Origin: Bacteroidia bacterium
GTDB taxonomy: Bacteria; Bacteroidota; Bacteroidia; JADZBD01
Assembly: GCA_020852255.1 (NCBI GenBank)
Contig: JADZBD010000024.1
Location: 1 to 64,000, forward strand
Length of the DNA: 64,000 bases
Direction: 5' to 3'
Shown here: piece by piece, positions 27,544 through 36,275 of the stretch
Layout of the letters: each line of letters opens with the position of its first letter
Position numbering within the stretch: the stretch's first letter is position 1
Translations under genes and position numbers: made by a program
Notes under the pieces: generated by a model
Seen by the model: the letters and a program-made list of their open reading frames with translations, nothing else
What the model was told of the DNA's origin: nothing
The model's database searches: none

Positions 27544-27999
27544 TTACCTGAGTAACTCTGCGACTTTTTTATCAATGGGAAAAGTAAATATCCCGGGGAT
27601 AACTGCGTCTCTTTTAAGCCATCTCAGCACAAAAGCGCCTTCCTTGCGTTCCACAAAATCAAAGGGTTTTACTGCCGCCGTAAAACGCGGCTCCTGCAGC
27701 ATCTTCACCTCATAATAAATACTGATCACCTGATTATTCCCAAACGCTGATTGCACAAAGAAATCGGTGGTATATACATGGCGGATTACCTGTACATCAT
27801 TACCCGTCTCCTCTCTGAACTCACGCACAATGCAATCCGCAGGTCCTTCCCCGTACTCCAGTCCACCCCCCGGAAATTTTGTGATCTCCCTTCCCTTGAT
27901 CAACTCATCGGCTATCAGCAATTCTTTCTTCTCGTTGAAACAGATCCCGTAAACGCGAACATTGAAAGGGTACTTGTTATCCGGAAAGTTGGAAGTCAT
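27544..27999 (-). CDS. NUDIX hydrolase
   Basis: A 151-residue Nudix-fold hydrolase of nucleoside-diphosphate-linked compounds. The Nudix box is complete (GGLEYGEG...REFREETGN), with all conserved Glu residues for metal binding. The N-terminus VRVYGICFNEKKELLIADE is the usual first strand. Its ATG overlaps the aroA stop by four bases (ATGA), so it is translated with the shikimate genes. The substrate cannot be read from sequence. Confidence 0.92.
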   Translation of the reverse strand: MTSNFPDNKYPFNVRVYGICFNEKKELLIADELIKGREITKFPGGGLEYGEGPADCIVREFREETGNDVQVIRHVYTTDFFVQSAFGNNQVISIYYEVKMLQEPRFTAAVKPFDFVERKEGAFVLRWLKRDAVIPGIFTFPIDKKVAELLR

Positions 28000-29273
28000 T
28001 TGATCTCTTCAATGCCGAAACCCATCGTTCGCATATCGTTCCAGAAACCGGGATAAGATTTACTAACTACTTCAGGATTTCTTATGGAAACACTTCCCAA
28101 TTTCATGGCCAGCGTGGCAAAAGCCATAGCCATCCGGTGATCATCGTACGTATCAATTGGTTCACTGATTGCCTCGCTGATGCCTTTGTGATCATCAAAC
28201 AGTGCGGCGTCGTCGCTTTTGATCTGAAAGTCGATTCCAAATTTCCGTAACTCGGCCTGCAATGCAGCAGCCCGGTCTGTTTCCTTGATCTTCAATGTTC
28301 TGAGTCCGCGGCATAAGGCAGGAATACCCTTCGCGGTGGCTACCACCGCCATTGTTTGCGCTATATCCGGACAATCAATGAAATCAAACCCGAAGCGGTC
28401 TGCGTTCACAGGGATGCGGTTAAGACGTATACCACCCTCGGGAAGAAACTGGGTGCTGACACCGAAAAACTGAAACAGATGGGGAAGAATGCTATCACCC
28501 TGCAGTCTCCCTTCCTTCAATCCCAGCAAGGTGATATCCGCCTCCTCTGCAAATGAAGCGATGGCATACCAATACGAGGCCGCACTCCAATCTGCTTCGA
28601 TCTCATATTCAGAGATCGTTCCTTCCTCGTTGAACGGATAATATTTCTGGGGACTCACCGAAAGCACGTTTTCGTGCCAGTTCCCGAACACACCAAAACG
28701 CTCCATCAACTTAAGGGTCATATTAATGTAAGGCCTGCTGGCCACCTCTCCTTCAAAATGTATCACCAAACCTACCGGTAAAACGGGCGCTATCATTAGC
28801 AATGCTGAAATGTATTGACTGCTGATACTTCCATTCACCGTTACCGCGCCGCCCCTGAGGTCAGCTCCTGTGATACGGATGGGAGGATATCCCTCCTTTT
28901 CCAGACACTCTATTTTTGCTCCCAGCTCCTGCAGTGCCCTGATAAGCACCGCGAGCGGTCGTTTATGCATTCGCTCGGATCCGTGTAATTCACGAATACC
29001 CTGCACTACCGAAAAATAGGCGGTAAGAAAGCGCATGGTAGTTCCGGCCGCACCCACATCATATATCCTCTCCCCCCCGGGAAGTGCAGCGCCGTCGGTG
29101 GTCAGGATATGAAGCAGCACCTGAGTGTCCTGCGATTCAGAAAGATTATGAATGGTGAAAGGAGGTTGACAAAACTGGCGGATGATAAGCGCACGGTTAC
29201 TCTCGCTCTTGGAAGCCGGCAAGGTAAACGTGCCTTTGATAATCTTACTTTCTCTGCTTATCCTGTATACCAT
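27996..29273 (-). CDS. aroA: 3-phosphoshikimate 1-carboxyvinyltransferase (EPSP synthase)
   Basis: Transfers enolpyruvyl from PEP to shikimate 3-phosphate in aromatic amino acid synthesis. The 425-residue protein shows the family motifs LPASKSESNRAL, DVGAAGTTMRFLTA, NGSISSQYISALLM, ADWSAASYW, LKIKETDRAAALQAEL and YDDHRMAMAFA. The LPxSKS and GTTxRF motifs deviate slightly from the E. coli type, as is common in Bacteroidota. Starts 4 nt after aroB and overlaps the NUDIX gene. Confidence 0.96.
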   Translation of the reverse strand: MVYRISRESKIIKGTFTLPASKSESNRALIIRQFCQPPFTIHNLSESQDTQVLLHILTTDGAALPGGERIYDVGAAGTTMRFLTAYFSVVQGIRELHGSERMHKRPLAVLIRALQELGAKIECLEKEGYPPIRITGADLRGGAVTVNGSISSQYISALLMIAPVLPVGLVIHFEGEVASRPYINMTLKLMERFGVFGNWHENVLSVSPQKYYPFNEEGTISEYEIEADWSAASYWYAIASFAEEADITLLGLKEGRLQGDSILPHLFQFFGVSTQFLPEGGIRLNRIPVNADRFGFDFIDCPDIAQTMAVVATAKGIPALCRGLRTLKIKETDRAAALQAELRKFGIDFQIKSDDAALFDDHKGISEAISEPIDTYDDHRMAMAFATLAMKLGSVSIRNPEVVSKSYPGFWNDMRTMGFGIEEIK

Positions 29274-29277
29274 CAGC

Positions 29278-30363
29278 TCAAACGCCCAACGTGTCGCGGT
29301 AATAACGGAAGGATTCTTTGACCATGGCAGCAGTGCATTTTACATCTGCCACCGGATTTCCGATCTCCTTCAGAAGCACGAAACGGTACTGACCGTCAAC
29401 ATTCTTTTTATCGTGCAGCATAAGCTCCAACACCCTGTGCTCATCAAATTTATTGAAATTCCGCAACTTATAAATGCCTGATATCCTGTCTGTTATAAAA
29501 CTCAGACTTTTCCTGTCCAGGCCGGTTCTTCGACTGGAGATGTATGCGGCACAAATCATACCGGCCGCTACTGCTTCACCGTGGAGCAATTCTGCGGTAT
29601 CGGATTCCAGCGAAAAGCTTTCAAGGGCATGTCCGACCGTATGTCCGAAATTGAGAAACTTCCGCGGACCCTGCTCTTTGGGATCCTTTTTTACGACCGC
29701 TGCTTTAATCTGAACAGAACGGCGTATGGTTGTTTCGTCCAGGCTTCCGAGCGGATCCGAAGACGAACATGTATTGAAATATTCTGCGTCTGCAATAAGT
29801 CCGTGTTTGAGGATTTCTGCATATCCAGAAAGGATCTGCCGGTGCGGTAATGTGGAAAGATAAGATGAATCGATCAGCACCATTGCAGGATCGCGAAATG
29901 TACCCACGAGATTTTTGAGCGGACCCAGGTCGATCCCGAGCTTTCCTCCCACGGACGCATCCACCTGAGCAAGGAGCGTGGTAGGAACCTGGATAAAATC
30001 AATTCCGCGCATATAGGTTGAAGCAACAAAGCCTCCCATATCCCCGATCACACCTCCACCGAGATTGATCAGCAATGATTTGCGATCGGCACCCATGTCC
30101 GAAAGCGTGTGCCACAACTGACGGGTAATATCAATGTTCTTATTTTTCTCTCCACTTCCGATTTCAATGAATTCGGCACCTGCAATGGCCGGAAGATGAG
30201 CGATGAATCGCGGAAGACAGTGATCGTGACTGTTTTCATCGAGCAATAAAAATATCCTCGAGTATTTTTTACTTCGTAATACTTGTTTTAGAAGGGAATA
30301 TCCCGTTTTCCCGAATCCAACGGAATAAGTACCCGTTCTGATCCATTTCGTACCTGAAGCCAT
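29278..30363 (-). CDS. aroB: 3-dehydroquinate synthase
   Basis: Cyclises DAHP to 3-dehydroquinate, step two of the shikimate pathway, using NAD and a divalent metal. The 361-residue protein carries LGGGVIGDMGGFVASTYMRG, VPTTLLAQVDASVGGKLGID, the catalytic region GYAEILKHGLI and the metal-ligand motif NFGHTVGHALE and LLHGEAVAAGM. First gene of aroB-aroA-NUDIX. A near-promoter TACTTTG (30368-30374, minus) lies 4 nt before its ATG. Confidence 0.96.
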   Translation of the reverse strand: MASGTKWIRTGTYSVGFGKTGYSLLKQVLRSKKYSRIFLLLDENSHDHCLPRFIAHLPAIAGAEFIEIGSGEKNKNIDITRQLWHTLSDMGADRKSLLINLGGGVIGDMGGFVASTYMRGIDFIQVPTTLLAQVDASVGGKLGIDLGPLKNLVGTFRDPAMVLIDSSYLSTLPHRQILSGYAEILKHGLIADAEYFNTCSSSDPLGSLDETTIRRSVQIKAAVVKKDPKEQGPRKFLNFGHTVGHALESFSLESDTAELLHGEAVAAGMICAAYISSRRTGLDRKSLSFITDRISGIYKLRNFNKFDEHRVLELMLHDKKNVDGQYRFVLLKEIGNPVADVKCTAAMVKESFRYYRDTLGV

Positions 30364-30445
30364 GAGACAAAGTAACGAACATCCCGGCAGGATAGCGAAT
30401 ATTCCCGTGAATTCTCATTCCCTTTTCTCCGGGCAGGAAAGGAAA

Positions 30446-30480
30446 CAGCAAACCCCGGCCATAAGGCGCGGGGCTTGCTG
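30446..30480 (-). terminator. Terminator of the M4 protease gene
   Basis: CAGCAA-G-CCCCG pairs with CGGGG-T-TTGCTG on the minus strand (12-13 bp, one G-U) around a 10-nt loop, 20 bp past the protease stop. The T tail is interrupted (TTTCCTTTCC). Confidence 0.75.
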
Positions 30481-30499
30481 TAGTGTATATTATTACCTG

Positions 30500-33400
30500 T
30501 TACCTGACGATCTCAACACGTCGTGTAGTAACACCAGTGGGTGTTGCAATGCTGAGAAGATATATCCCTGCCGGAACCGCACTTACATCCCAGCCGAGGT
30601 GATTCATGCCCTTTACCAGTTCATGAACCTCCCCGAGCACAGTCTGTCCGATCGCATTGAATAAAGAAAGTGCAATGGTTGTTTCCGTGTTCAGTTGAAG
30701 GTCCATCTGAATGAATCCATTGTTGGGATTGGGATAGAAATTCCAGGCGGCCACTTCTCCGGCTTCATTTAGCCCGAGGCAACTATTTACGGTGATGGTT
30801 TGTGTAGCGGTTCCGCTGCAGTTATTCGTATCTGTATAGGTGTAAGTGATCGTATGTGTACCAATTCCTGCAGCAGCCGGATTAAACTGTCCGCTGCTCA
30901 CGCCCGGGCCGCTGTACGTTCCGCCGGAAGGAGTTCCGCCGGTGAGTACAAATGCCGGAGCGGTACTGCAAACAGTGCTCAGCGGAGCAAAGGTTACGTT
31001 AGGTCCTCCGATGATGGCCGTTACCGGTGTACGGGGTGAGGTACAAGGTTGTGGGGCAATCGTCCAGTCGTAGAAATAATAATAATATCCACCGCCGGCT
31101 GAGGCACCGGTTATACTGACAAGTCCGCTCAGTGTATAAGGGTAAGTTGCTCCGGCGTTGTTCCTGTAAAGGTTCATATTTGTACCGCCCAGCCGGTATC
31201 CGGTTCCCGGGTTAAGCGGTATGTTGAGGTTGACCGTGGAATTACCGTTTGGTATATTCACAACATAGGTATTGATCACATTTCCGGCATTATCCCACAG
31301 CGTGATTGTCCTGTTACCCGCTGTACTCGAATAAACATATGCTGATAGAAGCGTACAGGGCTGCAACACATTAAAAATCTCATATTGCGGCGTACCGCTG
31401 TTGTGGTTTCCGCCTCCGCCGAAGGTGTTATTCAGCGGTCCAACGTTTCCGTTTGGCTGACTCACCTGATTCTCCACGTAGTAAGTTGTAGTTGAACTTA
31501 ACGAAGGGGTGGTATAGGAGGTGCCGCTATTAACCGGTGTGCCGGCCGTTGGAACCGTATACCAAACCATGGTTCCTGAACCGGTAGCATTCAGGGTAAC
31601 AGAAGCAGGCGAGGTGCAGCTTACTGCGCCGGTTGTTAGCGGTGCAGCCGGAGGATTAACATTAATATAGGAAGTTTGGGTAGTGGCGGAAGATCCGCAA
31701 CCACCGGTCACACTCAATTGCACCGTGTAAACGCCGGGTGCGGTATAGGTATGCGAGGGTGTCCAGGAATTGCTTGTTCCTGAATCTCCGAAATCCCAGG
31801 AAGCCTGATTGGCATTCTGGGAAGTATTTGAGAAGTTAATCGTAACCGGCACTGTACAGGAAGTGGTTGTACTTGCAGAAAAAGCGGAAGTTACCGTGGG
31901 GGTGGTCCATGCATTTCCGACATTGCAGGCAAACCAGGCATTGGTTGTTGAGATGTGCTGCTGGGAACAGGAACCGAATAGATCCTGTGCCGACTGAATA
32001 GCAAACGTTCTGGCATCGGCATACTGGGAAGTGGAGACAAGGTATACGGCATTGTTCCTGTAGGCGATCTGGCGGGCATCGTTCATCCCAATACCAGTGA
32101 CGTTATAATTATCTCCCACCTCGTTGGTGCCTGTTCCGCCTGTTGTAAGCAGGTAGTACCAGAAATTTTGCACCCCTGAGTTCGTATGAACCCCTCCGTT
32201 ATCTGCGCTGCCTGTATACCAGTTCGTTCCCTGATAACAATCCGGATCTCCGTAGGCATTTGGGTTACTCATGCTTCGCAGTGCACCGGGTTGAGTATAC
32301 ACAATCTCCGACCCGATCAACCAGTCGCAGTCGCTCGGCTTTTTCCAAAACTCAATGGTGGTACCGAAGATATCCGAAAACGACTCATTCAAGGCGCCGG
32401 ACTCATAAGAATAGTCCAGGTTAGATGAAAATTCAGTCACACCGTGCGTAAACTCATGCCCACAAACATCAATGGCGGTGAGCGGAGTAAATCCTCCGGG
32501 GGCATTGGATCCGTCTCCGTAGGTCATTTCTGATCCGTTCCAAAATGCATTGTTATAATTCGTGGAATAATGAACATACGAACGCATCAGCATTCCGTTA
32601 TTATCCAAACCGTTCCGGTTGTGTATCTGTACATAATAGTCGTAGGTTGACTCCGCCCCCCAATGCGCATCGAATGCCGCATCATCCATATTCGTAGTGG
32701 TTGTCCAGTTATTATCGGTATCCGTAAAGTCGACCGCGTTACCGTAATTGGTTCCGTTATTCAGGTCGTAGGTTTCAACACCTAATCCTCTGCCGGTTTC
32801 ACGCAGGCGATAGGCGCTCGGACCTGTCTGATCTGCCACAATATTCTGCGTTCCGCTGTAGCGGGTGTTAGCCGTTCCGTTAACATCAGCATGACAAATA
32901 CGGTCGAGTTCATAAATAATATCGCCGCTTACCGCATCCACAAATATCCAGCGCCGGCTCATCGGTTCATGCGCGTAAATATCGAAGCGGTAGGCCAGCC
33001 GCATATCCCGCTTAGTGTAATCTCCCTTCACTGCGATATACTCCAGCGTAGCTTTCGGAAAGTAGGATGCACTGGCATCTTTTTTTACCATTTTGATAAA
33101 ATTCTCCTCCGACTCCACCTGCCATTTATAACTATCCGCACCAATGTATTCGAGCGCCTTCTGTAGTGCCGCGGTCTCCGGGATTCCCGGTGTTCCGGCC
33201 GCCTGAATATTTTCAATAAAAAATCCATTCATAGAAACCACCTGGCCGTTGCGGCTGTGAAGGATATAGATTCCATCCTTTACTTTATATCCCTTATGAT
33301 ACTGCTGGTACCTGTAATGCTGGTACCCCAGATGATCTTCCTCCACACGGATCAGTTGCAACTGATCATCGGAAGATATTTTCAGCAGACTGGCGGCCCG

Positions 33401-33601
33401 GGTGAAAGCGTTTTCCACATTGATTTCTGCACCGGGGCTCATCACAATAAAGGAGGGCACCGTGGAGAAATTGTTATACCAGTGGGAACGGCTGCCTGGC
33501 ATTTGTTGCTCGGCATCTCCTCCTGATACTGTTCGCTCTTCTGAGAATACGCAAAGAGCAAAAACAGAAAAGGTCAAAGTAAGGGATAGATTCCTGGTCA
33601 T
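30500..33601 (-). CDS. M4 (thermolysin-family) metalloprotease, T9SS cargo (type A)
   Basis: A 1033-residue secreted zinc protease. Order: short signal peptide, FTP/PepSY-like propeptide (about 55-235), M4 catalytic domain with HEFTH at 382-386 and the third zinc ligand Glu406 in GALNESFSD, a GGVHTNSGV substrate-side motif, a PKD domain (WDFGDSG), Ig-like segments, and a C-terminal Por-type sorting domain (FYPNPNNGFIQMDL, SVPAGIYLLSI, RRVEIVR). The last directs T9SS export and cleavage or anchoring. Likely degrades extracellular protein. Faces the SBBP gene divergently across 118 bp. Confidence 0.95.
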   Translation of the reverse strand: MTRNLSLTLTFSVFALCVFSEERTVSGGDAEQQMPGSRSHWYNNFSTVPSFIVMSPGAEINVENAFTRAASLLKISSDDQLQLIRVEEDHLGYQHYRYQQYHKGYKVKDGIYILHSRNGQVVSMNGFFIENIQAAGTPGIPETAALQKALEYIGADSYKWQVESEENFIKMVKKDASASYFPKATLEYIAVKGDYTKRDMRLAYRFDIYAHEPMSRRWIFVDAVSGDIIYELDRICHADVNGTANTRYSGTQNIVADQTGPSAYRLRETGRGLGVETYDLNNGTNYGNAVDFTDTDNNWTTTTNMDDAAFDAHWGAESTYDYYVQIHNRNGLDNNGMLMRSYVHYSTNYNNAFWNGSEMTYGDGSNAPGGFTPLTAIDVCGHEFTHGVTEFSSNLDYSYESGALNESFSDIFGTTIEFWKKPSDCDWLIGSEIVYTQPGALRSMSNPNAYGDPDCYQGTNWYTGSADNGGVHTNSGVQNFWYYLLTTGGTGTNEVGDNYNVTGIGMNDARQIAYRNNAVYLVSTSQYADARTFAIQSAQDLFGSCSQQHISTTNAWFACNVGNAWTTPTVTSAFSASTTTSCTVPVTINFSNTSQNANQASWDFGDSGTSNSWTPSHTYTAPGVYTVQLSVTGGCGSSATTQTSYINVNPPAAPLTTGAVSCTSPASVTLNATGSGTMVWYTVPTAGTPVNSGTSYTTPSLSSTTTYYVENQVSQPNGNVGPLNNTFGGGGNHNSGTPQYEIFNVLQPCTLLSAYVYSSTAGNRTITLWDNAGNVINTYVVNIPNGNSTVNLNIPLNPGTGYRLGGTNMNLYRNNAGATYPYTLSGLVSITGASAGGGYYYYFYDWTIAPQPCTSPRTPVTAIIGGPNVTFAPLSTVCSTAPAFVLTGGTPSGGTYSGPGVSSGQFNPAAAGIGTHTITYTYTDTNNCSGTATQTITVNSCLGLNEAGEVAAWNFYPNPNNGFIQMDLQLNTETTIALSLFNAIGQTVLGEVHELVKGMNHLGWDVSAVPAGIYLLSIATPTGVTTRRVEIVR

Positions 33602-33621
33602 GGTTCTTGGTTTGGTTCCGC

Positions 33622-33650
33622 AATATAAGAAGGGGCTGATGCAATGTCAA
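33622..33650 (-). promoter_or_regulatory. Promoter candidate TTGACA-N17-TATATT, M4 protease
   Basis: On the minus strand TTGACA (33650-33645) and TATATT (33627-33622) are exactly 17 bp apart, 20 bp before the ATG. This is a textbook sigma70 pair, unlike the TAnnTTTG elements in front of most genes here; it also partly fits the Bacteroidota pattern (TTG and TATATTG). Confidence 0.45.
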
Positions 33651-33685
33651 TATTATATCGACGAAAGCAGCTATTTTTTCGACGA

Positions 33686-33714
33686 ATTGTTTTTCTGTGC
33701 TTTGATTATATTTG
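33686..33714 (+). promoter_or_regulatory. Promoter ATTG-N17-TATATTTG, SBBP protein
   Basis: ATTG (33686-33689) and the exact -7 element TATATTTG (33707-33714) are 17 bp apart. The element ends 5 nt before the ATG, predicting a leaderless or nearly leaderless mRNA. Confidence 0.65.
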
Positions 33715-33719
33715 AGCGT

Positions 33720-36275
33720 ATGAGTGTCCGTCACTTATTGTTCTTCTCTGTAATGCTGCTCTCCGGATATATAAATGCCTTGGACCATGGGTTCATTGCC
33801 AATGCAGGTCAGGTCAGAGACCAACAGGGATTTCCCAACCCTTCTGCTTTATACATACTCCCATTGAAGGGCATGAACATCGTTTTAAAGAGTAACGGAT
33901 TTGATTACGAAATTTATCAGACTGGATGGGAAGGAGGCTACACAGGGAAAGCTGATCCGGGGCGACTGAAGGATATCCAAACATCAGTTCATCGCGTAGA
34001 AATCCGGTTTGCCGGCATGAATAGCTCCATTTCTCCGGAACCGGAGGGGAAGCAGGACTTTTACCTCAACTATTACAACGAACTGGGCAACTTTTCATAC
34101 GTTCCGGTTTACAGGAAAATTATTTACCGGAACATCTATCCTTTTACTGACATTGTTTTCATGTATGATGAAAAGGCCGGGGGGTTTAAGTATGATATTC
34201 ATCTCCGCCCCGGTGCTGATCCCAACCGGCTCCGCTTCGTCATCCGCGGTGCCGGAGATATCCGACTGAAAGCGGAGGTGCTAGAAGTAAATACACCGGC
34301 AGGGGCCGTTAATGAGCATATTCCAAACAGCTATTTCACCAACGCTCCGGAGCTTCCTGTACCTGTTTCTTACCGGCTATCGGGAGATACACTTCACTAC
34401 CGCTGTCCTGATATAATCAATCAAACGCTTGTGATAGACCCGGCTTCCAGGCGCCTTTGGGGAACATATTACGGAGATGCCGGGGTGGAGTACGGGCAAG
34501 ATGTGACTACGGATATTTCCGGCAACTCTTACCTGACCGGTTATACATTATCCAATACGAACATCGCCACAACAGGGGCCTACCAAACCACACTGGCCGG
34601 GAGCTTCGACGCATTTATTGTAAAATTCAACGCTGCAGGTGTTCGGCAGTGGGGGACTTATTTTGGAGGCAACAGTGTGGAGGCATCTTATGCGATCACC
34701 ATTTCCAACACCGGTGCTATCTACATCGCCGGCGATTCCTTTTCCACTTCGGGGGTTGCAAGCACCGGTGCCCACCAGACAGTGTACGGAGGCGGCATTG
34801 ACGATGCGTTTCTGGCCCGGTTCGACGCGAACGGTCAGCGCATATGGAGCACCTATTATGGAGGAATACTGCATGATATTTCCTATACGCTCACTACCGA
34901 TCCGAACGGAAACGCAATTCTTGGAGGTCATTCCGAGAGTCCGAACGACATCGCTACAACCGGAAGTTTTATGGACACCTACGCCGGCGGCTTTGATATT
35001 TTTATCGTAAAATTCGATCCGAACGGCGTGCGTCTGTGGGGAAGCTATTACGGAGATTTCGCGGACGAAGAATCCTGGGCCGTTGCATGCGATAATGCGG
35101 GCAACATTTATTGCACGGGATTTACTGCTTCAAACTCCAATTTCTCCACCACAGGTATTCACCAACCGGTTCACGGGGGCGGCACCAATGATGCTTATCT
35201 GTTTAAAATGAATTCCTCCGGTACATCTGTTTCATGGTGTACTTATTATGGTGGCAGCGGGCTTGAGGTAGGTACGGGAATTGTTGTCTTTCCCGGCAAT
35301 GAGATTCTCCTCTGCGGAAATACTGCCAGCCCGAATGGAATTGCCTCCAATGCAGCCTATCAGCTGTTGCCCGGTAGCGCAGACGATGCCTTTCTCGTTC
35401 GCTTTGATCCGGCAGGCAACAGAGTATGGGGAACCTATTTCGGAGGAAATGATGTGGACTATTTCGACGGCATGGTAAGAGACATTGCGGGAAATATCCT
35501 GCTTTGTGGTTCTACTCTCAGTACGAATCAGATCGCTACACCGGGAGCATGGCAGGCTGCACTGAATACAATTAACAACTACGATGCAATGCTTGTACGG
35601 TTCTCTTTAAACGGACAATTCCTCGCCGGCACTTATTACGGCGGGAGTTCAAACGACAACGGTTACGGTATTGGTACGGATGGAAACGGCGCTGTCTATA
35701 TTGCGGGAACCACCACAAGTGCTGACAGCATTGCGAGTACCGGCTCACACATGAGTGCTTACTCCGGTGTACAAGATGCTTTTCTTGCCCGCTTCTGCAT
35801 GCTACCTGTTCCGGAGATCACTCCTTCCGGCACTACCCTTATCTGTGTAGGTGACAGCATCTCGCTAAGTGCCAACAATGGTCCGTATTCCTACCTTTGG
35901 AACAGCGGCAGCACAACTGTTACACTTCCGGTAGATGACACTACCTCTGCAGGAACTTATCTTTTTTATTATGCGCTTTCAGATCCACTCGGGTGTGTTG
36001 CCTGGTCCGACACAGCCACCATTATTGTTGACTACTGCAGCGCAGTGGAGGAATTTAACACGTGTGAAACAAAAACCGGAGAGGGAATGCACCTTATTTT
36101 CTGCGAACCTGCTGAACGCACCATTCTTCTGTTTAATGCGGGAGGCCAACTACTTGGATCCTTTCTCTGTACGGACAACTACTTTAGTTTCCCCGAACAT
36201 CACCCGGCAGGGATCTACCTCCTGCAAATCACTGAAGAGAAGCAGTGCCGCACTCTAAAAGTACTGGTGCGCTAG
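33720..36275 (+). CDS. SBBP-repeat beta-propeller protein, T9SS cargo (type A)
   Basis: An 851-residue secreted protein. The ATG at 33720 starts a signal peptide (LLFFSVMLLSGYINA). An N-terminal domain (about 20-240) contains NAGQVRDQ and FDYEIYQTGW, the domain usually found before SBBP repeats; then about seven SBBP repeats of the form W-G-TYYGG...D..GN.YLTG.T.S...ATTGA.Q (about 245-690), predicted to fold as a beta-propeller. An Ig-like SYLWNSGSTT segment and a short Por-type sorting domain (LLFNAGGQLLGSF, HHPAGIYLLQI) end it. Its stop codon shares the tetranucleotide CTAG with the convergent gene. Confidence 0.9.
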   Translation: MSVRHLLFFSVMLLSGYINALDHGFIANAGQVRDQQGFPNPSALYILPLKGMNIVLKSNGFDYEIYQTGWEGGYTGKADPGRLKDIQTSVHRVEIRFAGMNSSISPEPEGKQDFYLNYYNELGNFSYVPVYRKIIYRNIYPFTDIVFMYDEKAGGFKYDIHLRPGADPNRLRFVIRGAGDIRLKAEVLEVNTPAGAVNEHIPNSYFTNAPELPVPVSYRLSGDTLHYRCPDIINQTLVIDPASRRLWGTYYGDAGVEYGQDVTTDISGNSYLTGYTLSNTNIATTGAYQTTLAGSFDAFIVKFNAAGVRQWGTYFGGNSVEASYAITISNTGAIYIAGDSFSTSGVASTGAHQTVYGGGIDDAFLARFDANGQRIWSTYYGGILHDISYTLTTDPNGNAILGGHSESPNDIATTGSFMDTYAGGFDIFIVKFDPNGVRLWGSYYGDFADEESWAVACDNAGNIYCTGFTASNSNFSTTGIHQPVHGGGTNDAYLFKMNSSGTSVSWCTYYGGSGLEVGTGIVVFPGNEILLCGNTASPNGIASNAAYQLLPGSADDAFLVRFDPAGNRVWGTYFGGNDVDYFDGMVRDIAGNILLCGSTLSTNQIATPGAWQAALNTINNYDAMLVRFSLNGQFLAGTYYGGSSNDNGYGIGTDGNGAVYIAGTTTSADSIASTGSHMSAYSGVQDAFLARFCMLPVPEITPSGTTLICVGDSISLSANNGPYSYLWNSGSTTVTLPVDDTTSAGTYLFYYALSDPLGCVAWSDTATIIVDYCSAVEEFNTCETKTGEGMHLIFCEPAERTILLFNAGGQLLGSFLCTDNYFSFPEHHPAGIYLLQITEEKQCRTLKVLVR

